Source of the DNA: Capnocytophaga sp. oral taxon 338 str. F0234
GTDB taxonomy: Bacteria; Bacteroidota; Bacteroidia; Flavobacteriales; Flavobacteriaceae
DNA length: 64,000 nt
Direction: 5' to 3'
NCBI RefSeq assembly: GCF_000192225.1
Contig: NZ_GL872418.1
Span: 62,001-126,000 of the forward strand
Position 1 is the first letter of the stretch. Every line of letters starts with the position of its first letter. A program made the translations under genes and the position numbers. The notes below the pieces were generated by a model. It was not told the origin of the DNA and did not search any database. It saw only the letters and a program-made list of their open reading frames with translations. Shown piece after piece: positions 1 to 8,348 of this stretch.

Positions 1-1720
1 CATTCCCGTTGCGATACACTAGGTTGTACACCGTACGGGTGTCATTCTTCTTAAACACTCCTACATGAACAATATTCTTGCCTACATAGCTCTTTTCGGT
101 TACCTTGGTGATAATCATTTTCCCATCGGCGGTAAAGACAATAATATCATCTATATCGCTACAATCGGCCACATATTCGTCTTTCTTGAGAGAAGTACCC
201 ACAAATCCCTCTTCGCGATTGACATAAAGTTTAAGGTTACGTACCACTACCTTGGTAGCCTCAATGGTATCGAAAGGACGTATCTGCGTTTTGCGCTCCT
301 TGCCTTTGCCATATTTCTTTTGCAGATTCCTGAAATAGTCAATGGTGAAAGAAATCAAATTGGCCAAGTGATTTTTAACCACTTCTATATCTGCTTCTAT
401 CTTTAGGAGATTTTCCTCGGCCTTGTAGGTATCATAGCGAGTGATACGAATCATGGGGATTTGGGTAAGGCGGTCTATATCCTCATCGGTGATAGGGCGT
501 AAGAGTTGTTCCTTGAAGGGTTCAAAGCGCTCGTATAGGTAGGCAAAAAGGCTTTCCTTATCATTATATTTCTTAAAGTCAATATACATCTCCTCACGGA
601 TAAATATTTTCTCCAAGGAGGCGTTGTGCCATTTTTGTTCTAGATCATCGAGCTTTACCTCCAATTCCTTTTTGAGAATCTCCACGGTGCGGTCGGTGCT
701 CTTGCGCAGTATATCGCTCACCCCTATAAAGTGGGGCTTGTTATCCTCAATCACACAACAGAGCGGGGAAATAGAGAGTTCACAATCGGTAAAGGCATAG
801 AGGGCATCTATGGTCTTATCGGGGGAAATTCCTTTGGGTAGGTGTACCAATATCTCCACATCCTTGGCTGTATTGTCATCTACCTTTAGGATTTTTATCT
901 TTCCTTTTTCATTGGCTTTAAGGATAGAATCAATCAGCGAAGAAGTGGTTGTCCCAAAGGGTATCTCGGTGATGACCAAGGTAGCTTTGTCCCTTTGGGC
1001 GATACGGGCACGCACCCTGATACGGCCTCCTCGCATACCATCGTTATAGGTGGCGGCATCCATGATACCTGCTGTAGGAAAATCGGGGTATAGCTCAAAG
1101 GGCTTGCCTTCTAAGTACAGCACAGAGGCATCAATGAGTTCGTTAAAATTATGGGGCAATATTTTGGTAGAAAGCCCCACAGCAATTCCTTCCGCTCCTT
1201 GGGCTAGAAGTAGGGGAAACTTTACCGGCAGGTGTACAGGCTCATCGTTACGGCCGTCGTAGCTCTTTTGCCACTCGGTTACCTTGGGACTAAAGAGCAC
1301 ATCAAGGGCAAACTTAGAGAGACGTGCCTCTATATATCGGGGAGCCGCAGCATCATCGCCTGTGAGGATATTCCCCCAGCTTCCTTGGGTGTCAATGAGC
1401 AGCTGTTTTTGTCCCAACTGGATGATAGCATCGCCAATAGAAGCATCTCCATGGGGGTGATATTTCATGGTATTACCCACGATATTGGCAACCTTATTAT
1501 AGCGGCCGTCCTCTAGCTCGTCCATGGAGTGCATGATACGGCGCTGCACAGGCTTAAAACCGTCCTCCAAAGCGGGAACAGCTCGTTCTAAGATAACATA
1601 AGAGGCGTAGTCCAAGAACCAAGTCTCATACATTCCACTGATACGAGTAATAGTCTCTTGGGAATCTCCTTGTGGAGTTTCAGAAGATAGATTTTGTTCT
1701 ATAGGAGTATTTTCTTCCAT
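1..1720 (-). CDS. parC: DNA topoisomerase IV subunit A (5' part, runs off the window)
   Basis: Type IIA topoisomerase breakage-reunion subunit, which decatenates DNA with ParE. The first ~573 codons are present; the 3' end lies beyond position 1. After an acidic leader the protein reads YASYVILERAVPALEDGFKP, then QRRIMHSM, YHPHGDASIGDAI (the quinolone-determining segment), and AAPRYIEARLS with the catalytic Tyr. GDASIGDA fits the ParC-like paralogue of Flavobacteriia better than GyrA, which normally has a hydroxyl residue after GD; here that residue is Ala. The start at 1720 is the first ATG before the conserved core. The alternative is a GyrA paralogue, which I think less likely. Confidence 0.88.
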   Translation of the reverse strand, partial: MEENTPIEQNLSSETPQGDSQETITRISGMYETWFLDYASYVILERAVPALEDGFKPVQRRIMHSMDELEDGRYNKVANIVGNTMKYHPHGDASIGDAIIQLGQKQLLIDTQGSWGNILTGDDAAAPRYIEARLSKFALDVLFSPKVTEWQKSYDGRNDEPVHLPVKFPLLLAQGAEGIAVGLSTKILPHNFNELIDASVLYLEGKPFELYPDFPTAGIMDAATYNDGMRGGRIRVRARIAQRDKATLVITEIPFGTTTSSLIDSILKANEKGKIKILKVDDNTAKDVEILVHLPKGISPDKTIDALYAFTDCELSISPLCCVIEDNKPHFIGVSDILRKSTDRTVEILKKELEVKLDDLEQKWHNASLEKIFIREEMYIDFKKYNDKESLFAYLYERFEPFKEQLLRPITDEDIDRLTQIPMIRITRYDTYKAEENLLKIEADIEVVKNHLANLISFTIDYFRNLQKKYGKGKERKTQIRPFDTIEATKVVVRNLKLYVNREEGFVGTSLKKDEYVADCSDIDDIIVFTADGKMIITKVTEKSYVGKNIVHVGVFKKNDTRTVYNLVYRNGN

Positions 1721-1740
1721 AAAAGTAAAAAGCAAAAGAT

Positions 1741-1777
1741 AAAAAGTAAAAGGAAAACCTATTACCTTTTACTTTTT
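1741..1777. repeat. Inverted repeat between parC and bamA
   Basis: Two perfect 13-bp arms (1741-1753 and 1765-1777) built of AAAAAGTAAAAGG and its complement, with an 11-nt loop, lie just beyond the bamA stop. The surroundings are further degenerate copies of AAAAGTAAAAAG. It could act as the bamA terminator, but the composition also matches the low-complexity intergenic repeats near 16.2 and 17.0 kb. Confidence 0.55.
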
Positions 1778-1785
1778 ACCTGATA

Positions 1786-4380
1786 TTAAAACTGTTGTCC
1801 AAAAATAAAGTGTGTTTCCCATCCGTGAGGAGTAGTTCGCCCATTGATTCCATCATATCCATATCCAAAATCAAAACCTAACAATCCGAGCATAGGCATG
1901 AAGATACGTACTCCAAATCCTGCAGATCGCTTGATATCAAAAGGATTATACTGAGAAAAACTCTGGAAAGAATTAGCTCCTTCAGCAAACACCAATCCAT
2001 AGATAGAAGCAGTGGGTTTCAGAGTAATAGGATAGCGCATTTCTAAGGAGAATTTGTTATAAATCACATCTCCATCCCGTGAAGAAAGGGATTGATTAGG
2101 ATAACCTCGCATTTGTATGTATTCACGTCCTTCCAAAGTATTATAAGCCATACCATCTCCTCCCACTAAGAAACGCTCAAATGGTACAGTTCCTCGGTGT
2201 CGGTTATAATAGCCTAAATAACCAAAATCCACGCTTGGCTTCAATACTAACTTATCCACAAGATTTAAGTACCATATCCCTTGTAAGCGAAGTTTATAAT
2301 ATTCAAGCCATTTGAAACGCTCTTGATCAATTTCTGAAATACGATTGGTATTCTTTTGAGATGCTGCCTGGGCACGTTGCTCCATAAGGGACTTATAATC
2401 CACATTACTGAATAATGAATAAGGTGGAGTAAGCTTAGCTGTGATGGTAAAATCACTTCCCCCCAATGGAAAAATAGGATTAGGTCCACTAGAACGTCTG
2501 CTCAAAGATATAGTATAGGCAAGGGCATTAGAATGTCCATTTCCAAAGGTAAAAAGCGTAGTATTATAATTTCTTAAATCATAATAATTATAGCTAATAT
2601 ACTGGGCCAATTGGAAATAATCATCAGGTACTCTTAAGCGCTTAGCCAAACCTAAAGTAACCCCTGTAATATAGAATCGTTTACTTTTATCTACATCATA
2701 AGTATAGTAGTTATAGTTATAGCTTACAGAATAATTAAATGATACGGAGAACTGTACAGGACGTTCTCCACCCATCCATGGTTCCATAAAAGAAAAACTT
2801 GCGACTCGATAAGAACGACTAGCACTCACATTCAAGGAAAGCCTTTGAGCATCTCCCATTGGAAGTGGGCGATAAGATTTCTTATCAAATATATTCTGTA
2901 TAGAGAAGTTATTAAAATTAAGCCCTAAGGTACCTATAAAACCTCCTCCTCCATAACCTCCTTGTAGTTGAATTTGGCTAGAAGAGCTAGTATCATCCAA
3001 TCCGTATTCCAAATCTACAGTTCCTGAATTAGGGTCAGGATTCTTTATTTGAGGGTTAATTTTTTGAGCATCAAACATACCTAATTGAGAAAGTTCACGT
3101 ACGGTACGGATTACATCCTCTTTGGAATACAAATATCCTGGTCGGGTACGGAGTTCCCTATAAATAACCCTATCATTGGTAATAGTATTTCCTGCAATAG
3201 AAATATTATTAAAATGGGCAGGTTTTCCTTCATGAATACGAATTTCAAAATTAATAGTATCATTTACCACTGAGGTTTCTACTGGATTAATTTGTGAAAA
3301 AAGATACCCTGTATTCTGATAAAGGTTAGAGATACTATTAGCATCTGGATCTTTGGGATCATTGATACGATTACGAAGCTGTACTCCATTATATACTTCT
3401 CCCTTCTTGAGCCCTAGTATATGACTGAGCGCTTGATTGCTATAAACGGTATTCCCTAAGAATTTAATATCTCCAAAATAGTATTTTTTACCCTCTTCTA
3501 AGGAAATCTTAATATCAATATTTTCTTTTCCATCATAAATAGTATCATGAGTTACACGTGCATCACGATATCCATTTTCTTTGTAGAAGTCAATCAGGGA
3601 AGAGATATCTTCCTTGTATTTATCTTGTACATATTTAGAACGTTTCCAAAACCGTCCAAAGAAGCGCTGCTTAGTCTTTTTCAATTGGCGACGAAGTTTA
3701 ACATCGGTAAATTTTTCATTTCCTTCAAAAGTAATATGATTAATCTTTACCTTATTACCTCTATCTATATGAATAAGCATTTTCTCCTTTGTTCCCAAAG
3801 AATCAGCCTCTTGGGTAGAGATATTCACCTTTGTATTAAGATAACCCTCCTTCTTATATTTATTAGTGATATAGGATTTTGTTTTAGCAATAAGGCTCTC
3901 ATTAAGTTTCTTGCCCTTATCAAGCTGTTCCTTAGTAAGCTCTAACTTCTTTATAAGTTCTTCTCCCTTTCTCTTACGGAGACCTACAACCTGCACCTCT
4001 ACAAGTTCAGGCATTTCTTGAATAGCGAACTCCAAGAATACTTTATCACCTTCTGTTTTAGTAATATAGATATCAATATCGTTAAATACTTGATAATCCC
4101 ATAATTTATGAATAATACGGGTAAATTTTTCACTAGGAATTGTAATTTTGTCCCCAACTTTAAGTCCAGAGGCGACAATAATCGTTTGTGCATTGTAGTG
4201 CTTTGCACCTTTTACCTCTATTCCTCCTATGATAAACTCCCTTCCCTTTTCAAGGGAAGTAAGCTCTGTCTCTTGAGTGATAAGAGTATCTTTCACGGCA
4301 AAGTCCTTGCTGGTTTCATCCTGTTGTGCATAAGCCATATTGAGAAAAAGTATCCCAAAAATGTATACAAATGTTCTCAT
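1786..4380 (-). CDS. bamA: Outer membrane protein assembly factor BamA
   Basis: Omp85-family protein that folds and inserts beta-barrels into the outer membrane. The start is placed at 4380, giving 864 aa beginning MRTFVYIFGILFLNMAYAQQ, a clear signal peptide; an in-frame ATG at 4410 would lie inside uppS. The N-terminal half carries successive POTRA-like modules (for example GGIEVKGAKHYNAQTI and NHITFEGNEKFTDVKL), and the C-terminal half is an aromatic-rich 16-strand barrel ending in Phe (FGQQF). The ATG lies one base after the uppS stop, so the two are co-transcribed. Length and order match flavobacterial BamA. Confidence 0.95.
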   Translation of the reverse strand: MRTFVYIFGILFLNMAYAQQDETSKDFAVKDTLITQETELTSLEKGREFIIGGIEVKGAKHYNAQTIIVASGLKVGDKITIPSEKFTRIIHKLWDYQVFNDIDIYITKTEGDKVFLEFAIQEMPELVEVQVVGLRKRKGEELIKKLELTKEQLDKGKKLNESLIAKTKSYITNKYKKEGYLNTKVNISTQEADSLGTKEKMLIHIDRGNKVKINHITFEGNEKFTDVKLRRQLKKTKQRFFGRFWKRSKYVQDKYKEDISSLIDFYKENGYRDARVTHDTIYDGKENIDIKISLEEGKKYYFGDIKFLGNTVYSNQALSHILGLKKGEVYNGVQLRNRINDPKDPDANSISNLYQNTGYLFSQINPVETSVVNDTINFEIRIHEGKPAHFNNISIAGNTITNDRVIYRELRTRPGYLYSKEDVIRTVRELSQLGMFDAQKINPQIKNPDPNSGTVDLEYGLDDTSSSSQIQLQGGYGGGGFIGTLGLNFNNFSIQNIFDKKSYRPLPMGDAQRLSLNVSASRSYRVASFSFMEPWMGGERPVQFSVSFNYSVSYNYNYYTYDVDKSKRFYITGVTLGLAKRLRVPDDYFQLAQYISYNYYDLRNYNTTLFTFGNGHSNALAYTISLSRRSSGPNPIFPLGGSDFTITAKLTPPYSLFSNVDYKSLMEQRAQAASQKNTNRISEIDQERFKWLEYYKLRLQGIWYLNLVDKLVLKPSVDFGYLGYYNRHRGTVPFERFLVGGDGMAYNTLEGREYIQMRGYPNQSLSSRDGDVIYNKFSLEMRYPITLKPTASIYGLVFAEGANSFQSFSQYNPFDIKRSAGFGVRIFMPMLGLLGFDFGYGYDGINGRTTPHGWETHFIFGQQF

Positions 4381-4381
4381 A

Positions 4382-5110
4382 CTAAGTAAGTTGTTCACTG
4401 GTTTTTCCAAATCTGCGTTCTCTATTTTGATAATCTAAAAGGGCTTTATGTAGTTCTTCAGGAGTAAAATCAGGCCAAAGAACATTAGTAAAATATAATT
4501 CTGCATAAGCTATCTGCCAAAGAAGAAAATTACTGATACGATACTCTCCACTGGTACGAATAAGCAAATCCACTGGAGGAATTCCCTTAGTATAAAGTGA
4601 TTCCTCCACAATATTAGGAGTAATATCACAAGGAGAGAGTTCTCCTTTTTCCACCTTCTGAGCTACTCGCTGAACCATCTGCAAGATTTCTTGTTGTCCT
4701 CCATATCCTAAAGCAAGACTCACAGTTGTTTTTGTATTATTTTGAGTAAGCTCCATAGCCTTTTGAAGTTCTCTCTGAATACTTTTAGGTAGGCTCTGCA
4801 GATCTCCTATGGCATTAAGTCGGACATTATTCTTCTGCATAACAGCCATCTCTTTTTTTAAATATCTTGACAGCAAATGCATCAGTGCATCTACCTCTAA
4901 CTTAGGTCGCTTCCAATTTTCAGAGGAAAAAGTATATAGTGTAAGATAAGGAATTCCAATCTGAGAGACTTCCTCTATAATTTTACGTACAGTCCTCGCT
5001 CCTTTTTCATGCCCGAAAATACGTTTCTTGCCTTGTTGTTTTGCCCAACGTCCATTTCCGTCCATTATGATTGCTAAATGTTTGGGTAACCTTTCCTTAT
5101 CTATATTCAT
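4382..5110 (-). CDS. uppS: Isoprenyl transferase (undecaprenyl diphosphate synthase)
   Basis: Cis-prenyltransferase that extends farnesyl diphosphate with isopentenyl units to make the C55 lipid carrier for peptidoglycan and surface glycans. The 242-aa protein has the signature HLAIIMDGNGRWAKQ with catalytic Asp17, then TLYTFSSENWKRP, and a C-terminal RTSGEYRISNFLLWQ block followed by AYAELYFT. It is cytosolic or peripheral, with no signal peptide. It begins the uppS-bamA transcription unit; a TAnnTTTG box lies at 5142-5149. The upstream gap holds the terminator of the DUF6089 gene. Confidence 0.95.
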   Translation of the reverse strand: MNIDKERLPKHLAIIMDGNGRWAKQQGKKRIFGHEKGARTVRKIIEEVSQIGIPYLTLYTFSSENWKRPKLEVDALMHLLSRYLKKEMAVMQKNNVRLNAIGDLQSLPKSIQRELQKAMELTQNNTKTTVSLALGYGGQQEILQMVQRVAQKVEKGELSPCDITPNIVEESLYTKGIPPVDLLIRTSGEYRISNFLLWQIAYAELYFTNVLWPDFTPEELHKALLDYQNRERRFGKTSEQLT

Positions 5111-5141
5111 CTATATCTATTTGCCAATTGCTATCAAGTGG

Positions 5142-5149
5142 CAAAGATA
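5142..5149 (-). promoter_or_regulatory. Promoter -7 box for uppS-bamA
   Basis: TATCTTTG on the minus strand, 32 nt upstream of the uppS ATG, matches the Bacteroidota -7 element TAnnTTTG. No clear TTTG sits at the ideal distance. Confidence 0.6.
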
Positions 5150-5257
5150 TGATTTTTTCTTTAATTTAAGGAGATATTTTTTAACAAATAACATCTTATT
5201 TTTATTTTTTTAGCAATCATAAAAAAGAAGATTACTTTTTTAAGTTTTTTTATAAAA

Positions 5258-5290
5258 ATATCCCTTATTACAATATAGTAATAGGGATAT
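5258..5290 (-). terminator. Terminator after the DUF6089 gene
   Basis: Arms of about 13 bp (ATATCCCTATTAC and its complement, one bulged T) around a short AT loop, followed on the minus strand by a run of T. It lies 45-77 nt past the DUF6089 stop and separates that gene from uppS. Confidence 0.65.
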
Positions 5291-5334
5291 CCTATATAAC
5301 AATCTATAATTATTTCAAAAAAAACAAAAGTGTT

Positions 5335-6048
5335 CTATTTAGCAAATTCAAAACAGTTGCATTTTTTTGCCCCAAAAGTATAAGTAAGATAAAAACCTGA
5401 GACCATATACCAATCAGGGGTATTAAGGTTTCCAAACTTCACTCCTTTGGAGGAATAGCTACCATCTAGATTATTAGTAAAAGTATAACGTAAACTCACT
5501 TCTGCTCCTACCAGAAAGCGTGATCCCCACAAGCGTGTTTTAACCCCTAAAGTAAAAGGAATCGCCCATGATTCATCTCTTTCAGGATATTTTTGATGCT
5601 TAGCTTCCTGTCCTGTAAGAGCAAGATTATCAAAATATAGCCTATCCATCTTAAAATAATAAAATCCTGTATGTATATAAGGAGTGAAAAGTAGCTTAAA
5701 GGGCTCATGAGTATCAAAATGTAAGAAATCATATTCTACTCCCACTCCCATTTCCACCATTCTATTTTTAAAAGAAAAGTCTCTATTTTTGCGTGCTTCT
5801 GTTGTTGCTCTAGCATCACTATCCCAAAGGTCAAACCATTTAATATCAGCCCGTGCAGAAAGTTGTTTATATAAGTTACGCTTATATAAAAATCCCACAG
5901 CTGGCTTGGTAGGAAACACATAATAAGTAGCTCCTATATCGGAGATAGGATTCACTCCTCCAAAGAATACACCTATCTCATTATATTGTGCACTCACTTT
6001 AGAGAAGAAAGATATTCCTATAAAAAAAAGAAAAATATATTTTCGCAT
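5335..6048 (-). CDS. DUF6089 family outer-membrane protein
   Basis: A 237-aa protein with a signal peptide (MRKYIFLFFIGISFFSKVSA then QYNEIGVFFGG). The rest alternates aromatic and polar residues in short beta-strands, as in a small outer-membrane barrel of the PorT/OmpW kind, and ends in a Cys-containing tail (GAKKCNCFEFAK). DUF6089 proteins regularly lie next to uppS and bamA in Flavobacteriia, which fits an envelope role, but the function is unknown. The gene starts right behind the small membrane protein at 6062 and has its own terminator. Confidence 0.8.
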   Translation of the reverse strand: MRKYIFLFFIGISFFSKVSAQYNEIGVFFGGVNPISDIGATYYVFPTKPAVGFLYKRNLYKQLSARADIKWFDLWDSDARATTEARKNRDFSFKNRMVEMGVGVEYDFLHFDTHEPFKLLFTPYIHTGFYYFKMDRLYFDNLALTGQEAKHQKYPERDESWAIPFTLGVKTRLWGSRFLVGAEVSLRYTFTNNLDGSYSSKGVKFGNLNTPDWYMVSGFYLTYTFGAKKCNCFEFAK

Positions 6049-6061
6049 TGTATCTTTTTAA

Positions 6062-6397
6062 TTAATTAGACCTGCCTTGCAACAGTGACTGAACAGCTGA
6101 AAGGCAAAGACTAAAGAGAACAGCATACCAAAAACCTACTATTTCTATCCCTTCAATAAGCTTATCAGCTAAGATAATGATAATTGTATTGATAATGATT
6201 AGAAATAATCCGAAGGTAACAACTGTAATAGGAAAAGAAAGCACTACCAAAATAGGCTTTAGAAATACATTTAAAATACTTACCACTAAGGCAAAAAGTA
6301 AAGCATCTGAGAAATCTCTCACATAAATATGAGGCAATACCCTACTTAGACCCAAAATAAGTATACTGGTAATAATAATATTAAGTATATACTTCAT
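6062..6397 (-). CDS. Four-helix membrane protein of the phage-holin-IV/YvlD family (PF04020)
   Basis: A 111-aa very hydrophobic protein with about four transmembrane helices and the family hallmark SILNVFLKPILVVLSFPITV followed by TFGLFLIIIN. The family is annotated as holin-like by fold but is a widespread chromosomal membrane protein of unknown role; no phage genes surround it. It lies 14 nt upstream of the DUF6089 gene and 9 nt behind the hydrolase gene, so the three probably share a transcript with pdxJ. Confidence 0.8.
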   Translation of the reverse strand: MKYILNIIITSILILGLSRVLPHIYVRDFSDALLFALVVSILNVFLKPILVVLSFPITVVTFGLFLIIINTIIIILADKLIEGIEIVGFWYAVLFSLCLSAVQSLLQGRSN

Positions 6398-6406
6398 TTT
6401 AATAAA

Positions 6407-7177
6407 TTATTTTTGTAAAAATTGATAGGTTGTCTCAAAAAATTCCTTAGGTTTTTCTACCTGTATCCAGTGCCCTGCATCCTGTATAACTACTCGTTCA
6501 GCCTTTGGAAAATGTTGTTTGATAAGAGTCATATCCTCTGGCAATACATAAGAGGATTTTCCTCCCACCACAAAAAGTGTTTCCCCATTATAAACAGTTC
6601 CTACAGGAAGTGCTGTACCAATCTCAGCGACACGTTCTCTAAGAACCGGCAAATTAATACGCAAACCTAATTCTTCAGAAGTCTTTCTATACACATTCTT
6701 AAGCAAGAACTGACGCACAGAAGGTTCTATGATGAATTTTCCTAATTGTTTATCGGCTTCTTCACGAGTTTTAATTTGAGAAAAATCTAAAGTTGAAAGT
6801 GCATCCAATATTACCTTATGATGTACAGGATAATATTTAGGAGCCATATCCACCACCACAATGCGTTCAGCACGCTTAGGATAGGTTACTGCCAGAAGCA
6901 TAGTTGTTTTTCCTCCCATAGAATGCCCTATAATAGGAGCCGAATCAATATGATAGAAATCCATATAACGAATAAGATCCTCTACCATCAAAGCATACGA
7001 GAATTCAGAAGAATGAAAACTATGTCCATGGTTACGGGCATCTATCACGTGTACTTGATAGCCCACCTCTGCAAAACGAAGTGATAGGGTTCGCCAATTG
7101 TCTGCCATACCTAAAAAGCCATGTAATATAACTAAAGGTTTTCCCTCTCCTACTATTTGTGAATTAACAAGTTCCAT
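6407..7177 (-). CDS. Alpha/beta-fold hydrolase (YbfF-like)
   Basis: A 256-aa cytosolic hydrolase. HGFLGMADNW near residue 19 supplies the oxyanion region, the nucleophile elbow is GHSMGGKT (Ser about 86), and the catalytic His lies in DAGHWIQVEKP about 20 residues from the end. The combination resembles the YbfF acyl-CoA/carboxyl esterase group. The substrate cannot be told. It lies 7 nt downstream of pdxJ. Confidence 0.85.
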   Translation of the reverse strand: MELVNSQIVGEGKPLVILHGFLGMADNWRTLSLRFAEVGYQVHVIDARNHGHSFHSSEFSYALMVEDLIRYMDFYHIDSAPIIGHSMGGKTTMLLAVTYPKRAERIVVVDMAPKYYPVHHKVILDALSTLDFSQIKTREEADKQLGKFIIEPSVRQFLLKNVYRKTSEELGLRINLPVLRERVAEIGTALPVGTVYNGETLFVVGGKSSYVLPEDMTLIKQHFPKAERVVIQDAGHWIQVEKPKEFFETTYQFLQK

Positions 7178-7184
7178 AATATTA

Positions 7185-7898
7185 TTATTTAAGACGATAT
7201 AAATACATACTTACTACATTTTGTAAACCTAAATACAGAGCTTCACTTATAAGAGCATGTCCTATAGAAACTTCTAAAAGAGAAGGAATATTTTCTTTGA
7301 AATAGTGTAAGTTATCTAAATTAAGGTCATGTCCCGCATTAAGCCCTAATCCTATACTATCGGCTACCTTCCCCGCAAGTATATAAGGTGTTATGGCTTC
7401 TTTATTACCAAAGGCATACCCTTTAGCATAAGCCTCTGTATAGAGTTCCACTCTATCAGTACCTGTTTTAGCAGCGGCTTCTATCATTTTAGGAATGGGA
7501 TCCACAAATAGAGAAGTACGAATGCCATTACGCTTGAATTCAGCTACTATCTCAGTAAGATAAGCCTGATGAATAAGAGTGTCCCAACCTGCATTGGAAG
7601 TAATAGCATCCTCAGCATCTGGAACAAGGGTAACTTGCGTAGGTTTTATCTGTAGAACCAAATCCATAAACTTTGGAATAGGATTTCCTTCTATGTTATA
7701 TTCAGTATGTACTATTTGCTTCAAATCCAAAGCATCTTGATAACGGATATGACGTTCATCTGGGCGTGGGTGAATCGTAATTCCTTCTACTCCAAATTCT
7801 TGAAGATCAGTAGCTACTTGCAATAAATTAGGTACATTACCTCCTCGTGAGTTACGCAATGTAGCTATTTTATTAATATTTACACTAAGCTTTGTCAT
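7185..7898 (-). CDS. pdxJ: Pyridoxine 5'-phosphate synthase
   Basis: PdxJ condenses 1-deoxyxylulose 5-phosphate with 3-amino-2-oxopropyl phosphate to pyridoxine 5'-phosphate, the last step of DXP-dependent vitamin B6 synthesis. The 237-aa TIM barrel starts TKLSVNINKIATLRNSRGG and contains GITIHPRPDERHI, VTLVPDAEDAITSNAGWD, SLFVDPIP, ELYTEAYA, GLNAGHDLNL and SIGHALISEAL. The start is preceded by a TACCTTTG box at 7922-7929. It heads the operon running to the DUF6089 gene. Confidence 0.95.
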   Translation of the reverse strand: MTKLSVNINKIATLRNSRGGNVPNLLQVATDLQEFGVEGITIHPRPDERHIRYQDALDLKQIVHTEYNIEGNPIPKFMDLVLQIKPTQVTLVPDAEDAITSNAGWDTLIHQAYLTEIVAEFKRNGIRTSLFVDPIPKMIEAAAKTGTDRVELYTEAYAKGYAFGNKEAITPYILAGKVADSIGLGLNAGHDLNLDNLHYFKENIPSLLEVSIGHALISEALYLGLQNVVSMYLYRLK

Positions 7899-7921
7899 TT
7901 ATTTATTTCTTTAAGTGGGTG

Positions 7922-7929
7922 CAAAGGTA
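7922..7929 (-). promoter_or_regulatory. Promoter -7 box for pdxJ
   Basis: TACCTTTG on the minus strand, 24 nt before the pdxJ ATG, matches TAnnTTTG. Confidence 0.6.
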
Positions 7930-7968
7930 CAAATTATTTTCTTTACTACATTCCTAATATTATGAAAC

Positions 7969-8091
7969 TTATCCTCCACATTTACAATCAGGACCTCCTC
8001 CACATCTTTTCTTTTTAGTAAAAAAGAATTTTTTCACTAAGAAAACAACAGCAAATGCCACCAAAGTATATGTAATTATATCTTGTATCAT
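7969..8091 (-). CDS. FeoB-associated Cys-rich membrane protein
   Basis: A 40-codon gene: one N-terminal helix (IITYTLVAFAVVFLVKKFFF), a basic stretch (TKKKR), and a Cys/Gly tail (CGGGPDCKCGG). This is the layout of the small FeoB-associated family (PF12669), normally encoded beside the ferrous iron transporter FeoB. No feoB lies in this window, so the peptide is an orphan here. A TATCTTTG box at 8112-8119 lies 20 nt upstream of the ATG, supporting independent expression. A metal-handling role at the inner membrane is inferred only from the family. Confidence 0.78.
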   Translation of the reverse strand: MIQDIITYTLVAFAVVFLVKKFFFTKKKRCGGGPDCKCGG

Positions 8092-8111
8092 CTGTATTCT
8101 ATTTTTTCTGA

Positions 8112-8119
8112 CAAAGATA
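8112..8119 (-). promoter_or_regulatory. Promoter -7 box for the Cys-rich membrane peptide
   Basis: TATCTTTG on the minus strand, 20 nt before the ATG at 8091. Confidence 0.55.
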
Positions 8120-8182
8120 TTGCTTTTTCTCAATAAATAAATTTATTTTAACTAAATCAAAACATGAATATATATCCATGAA

Positions 8183-8210
8183 AATCAGTATATTGTACAA
8201 TATACTGATT
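8183..8210. promoter_or_regulatory. 28-bp perfect palindrome upstream of cysE (putative operator)
   Basis: An uninterrupted palindrome with 14-nt half-site AATCAGTATATTGT centred on GTAC at 8196/8197. There is no loop and no T-run, so it is not a typical terminator. It lies about 50 bp upstream of the cysE -33 region and about 90 bp upstream of the small Cys-rich gene's promoter. A dimeric regulator site is the simplest reading; the regulator is not known. Confidence 0.6.
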
Positions 8211-8261
8211 AGACTTTATTTGTTTTAAAATATTTTTCTAAAAAACACGTTTTTTAAATTT

Positions 8262-8289
8262 TTTGTTTCCAAAATAATATGTATTTTTG
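8262..8289 (+). promoter_or_regulatory. cysE-cysK promoter
   Basis: TTTG at 8262-8265 and TATTTTTG at 8282-8289, spacer 16 bp (slightly shorter than the usual 17-23), with the cysE ATG 60 nt further on. Confidence 0.55.
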
Positions 8290-8348
8290 CAAAAAATATT
8301 TACAATATCTCCATTGTAAAAAATTCTAAAATAGAATATATAATAATC

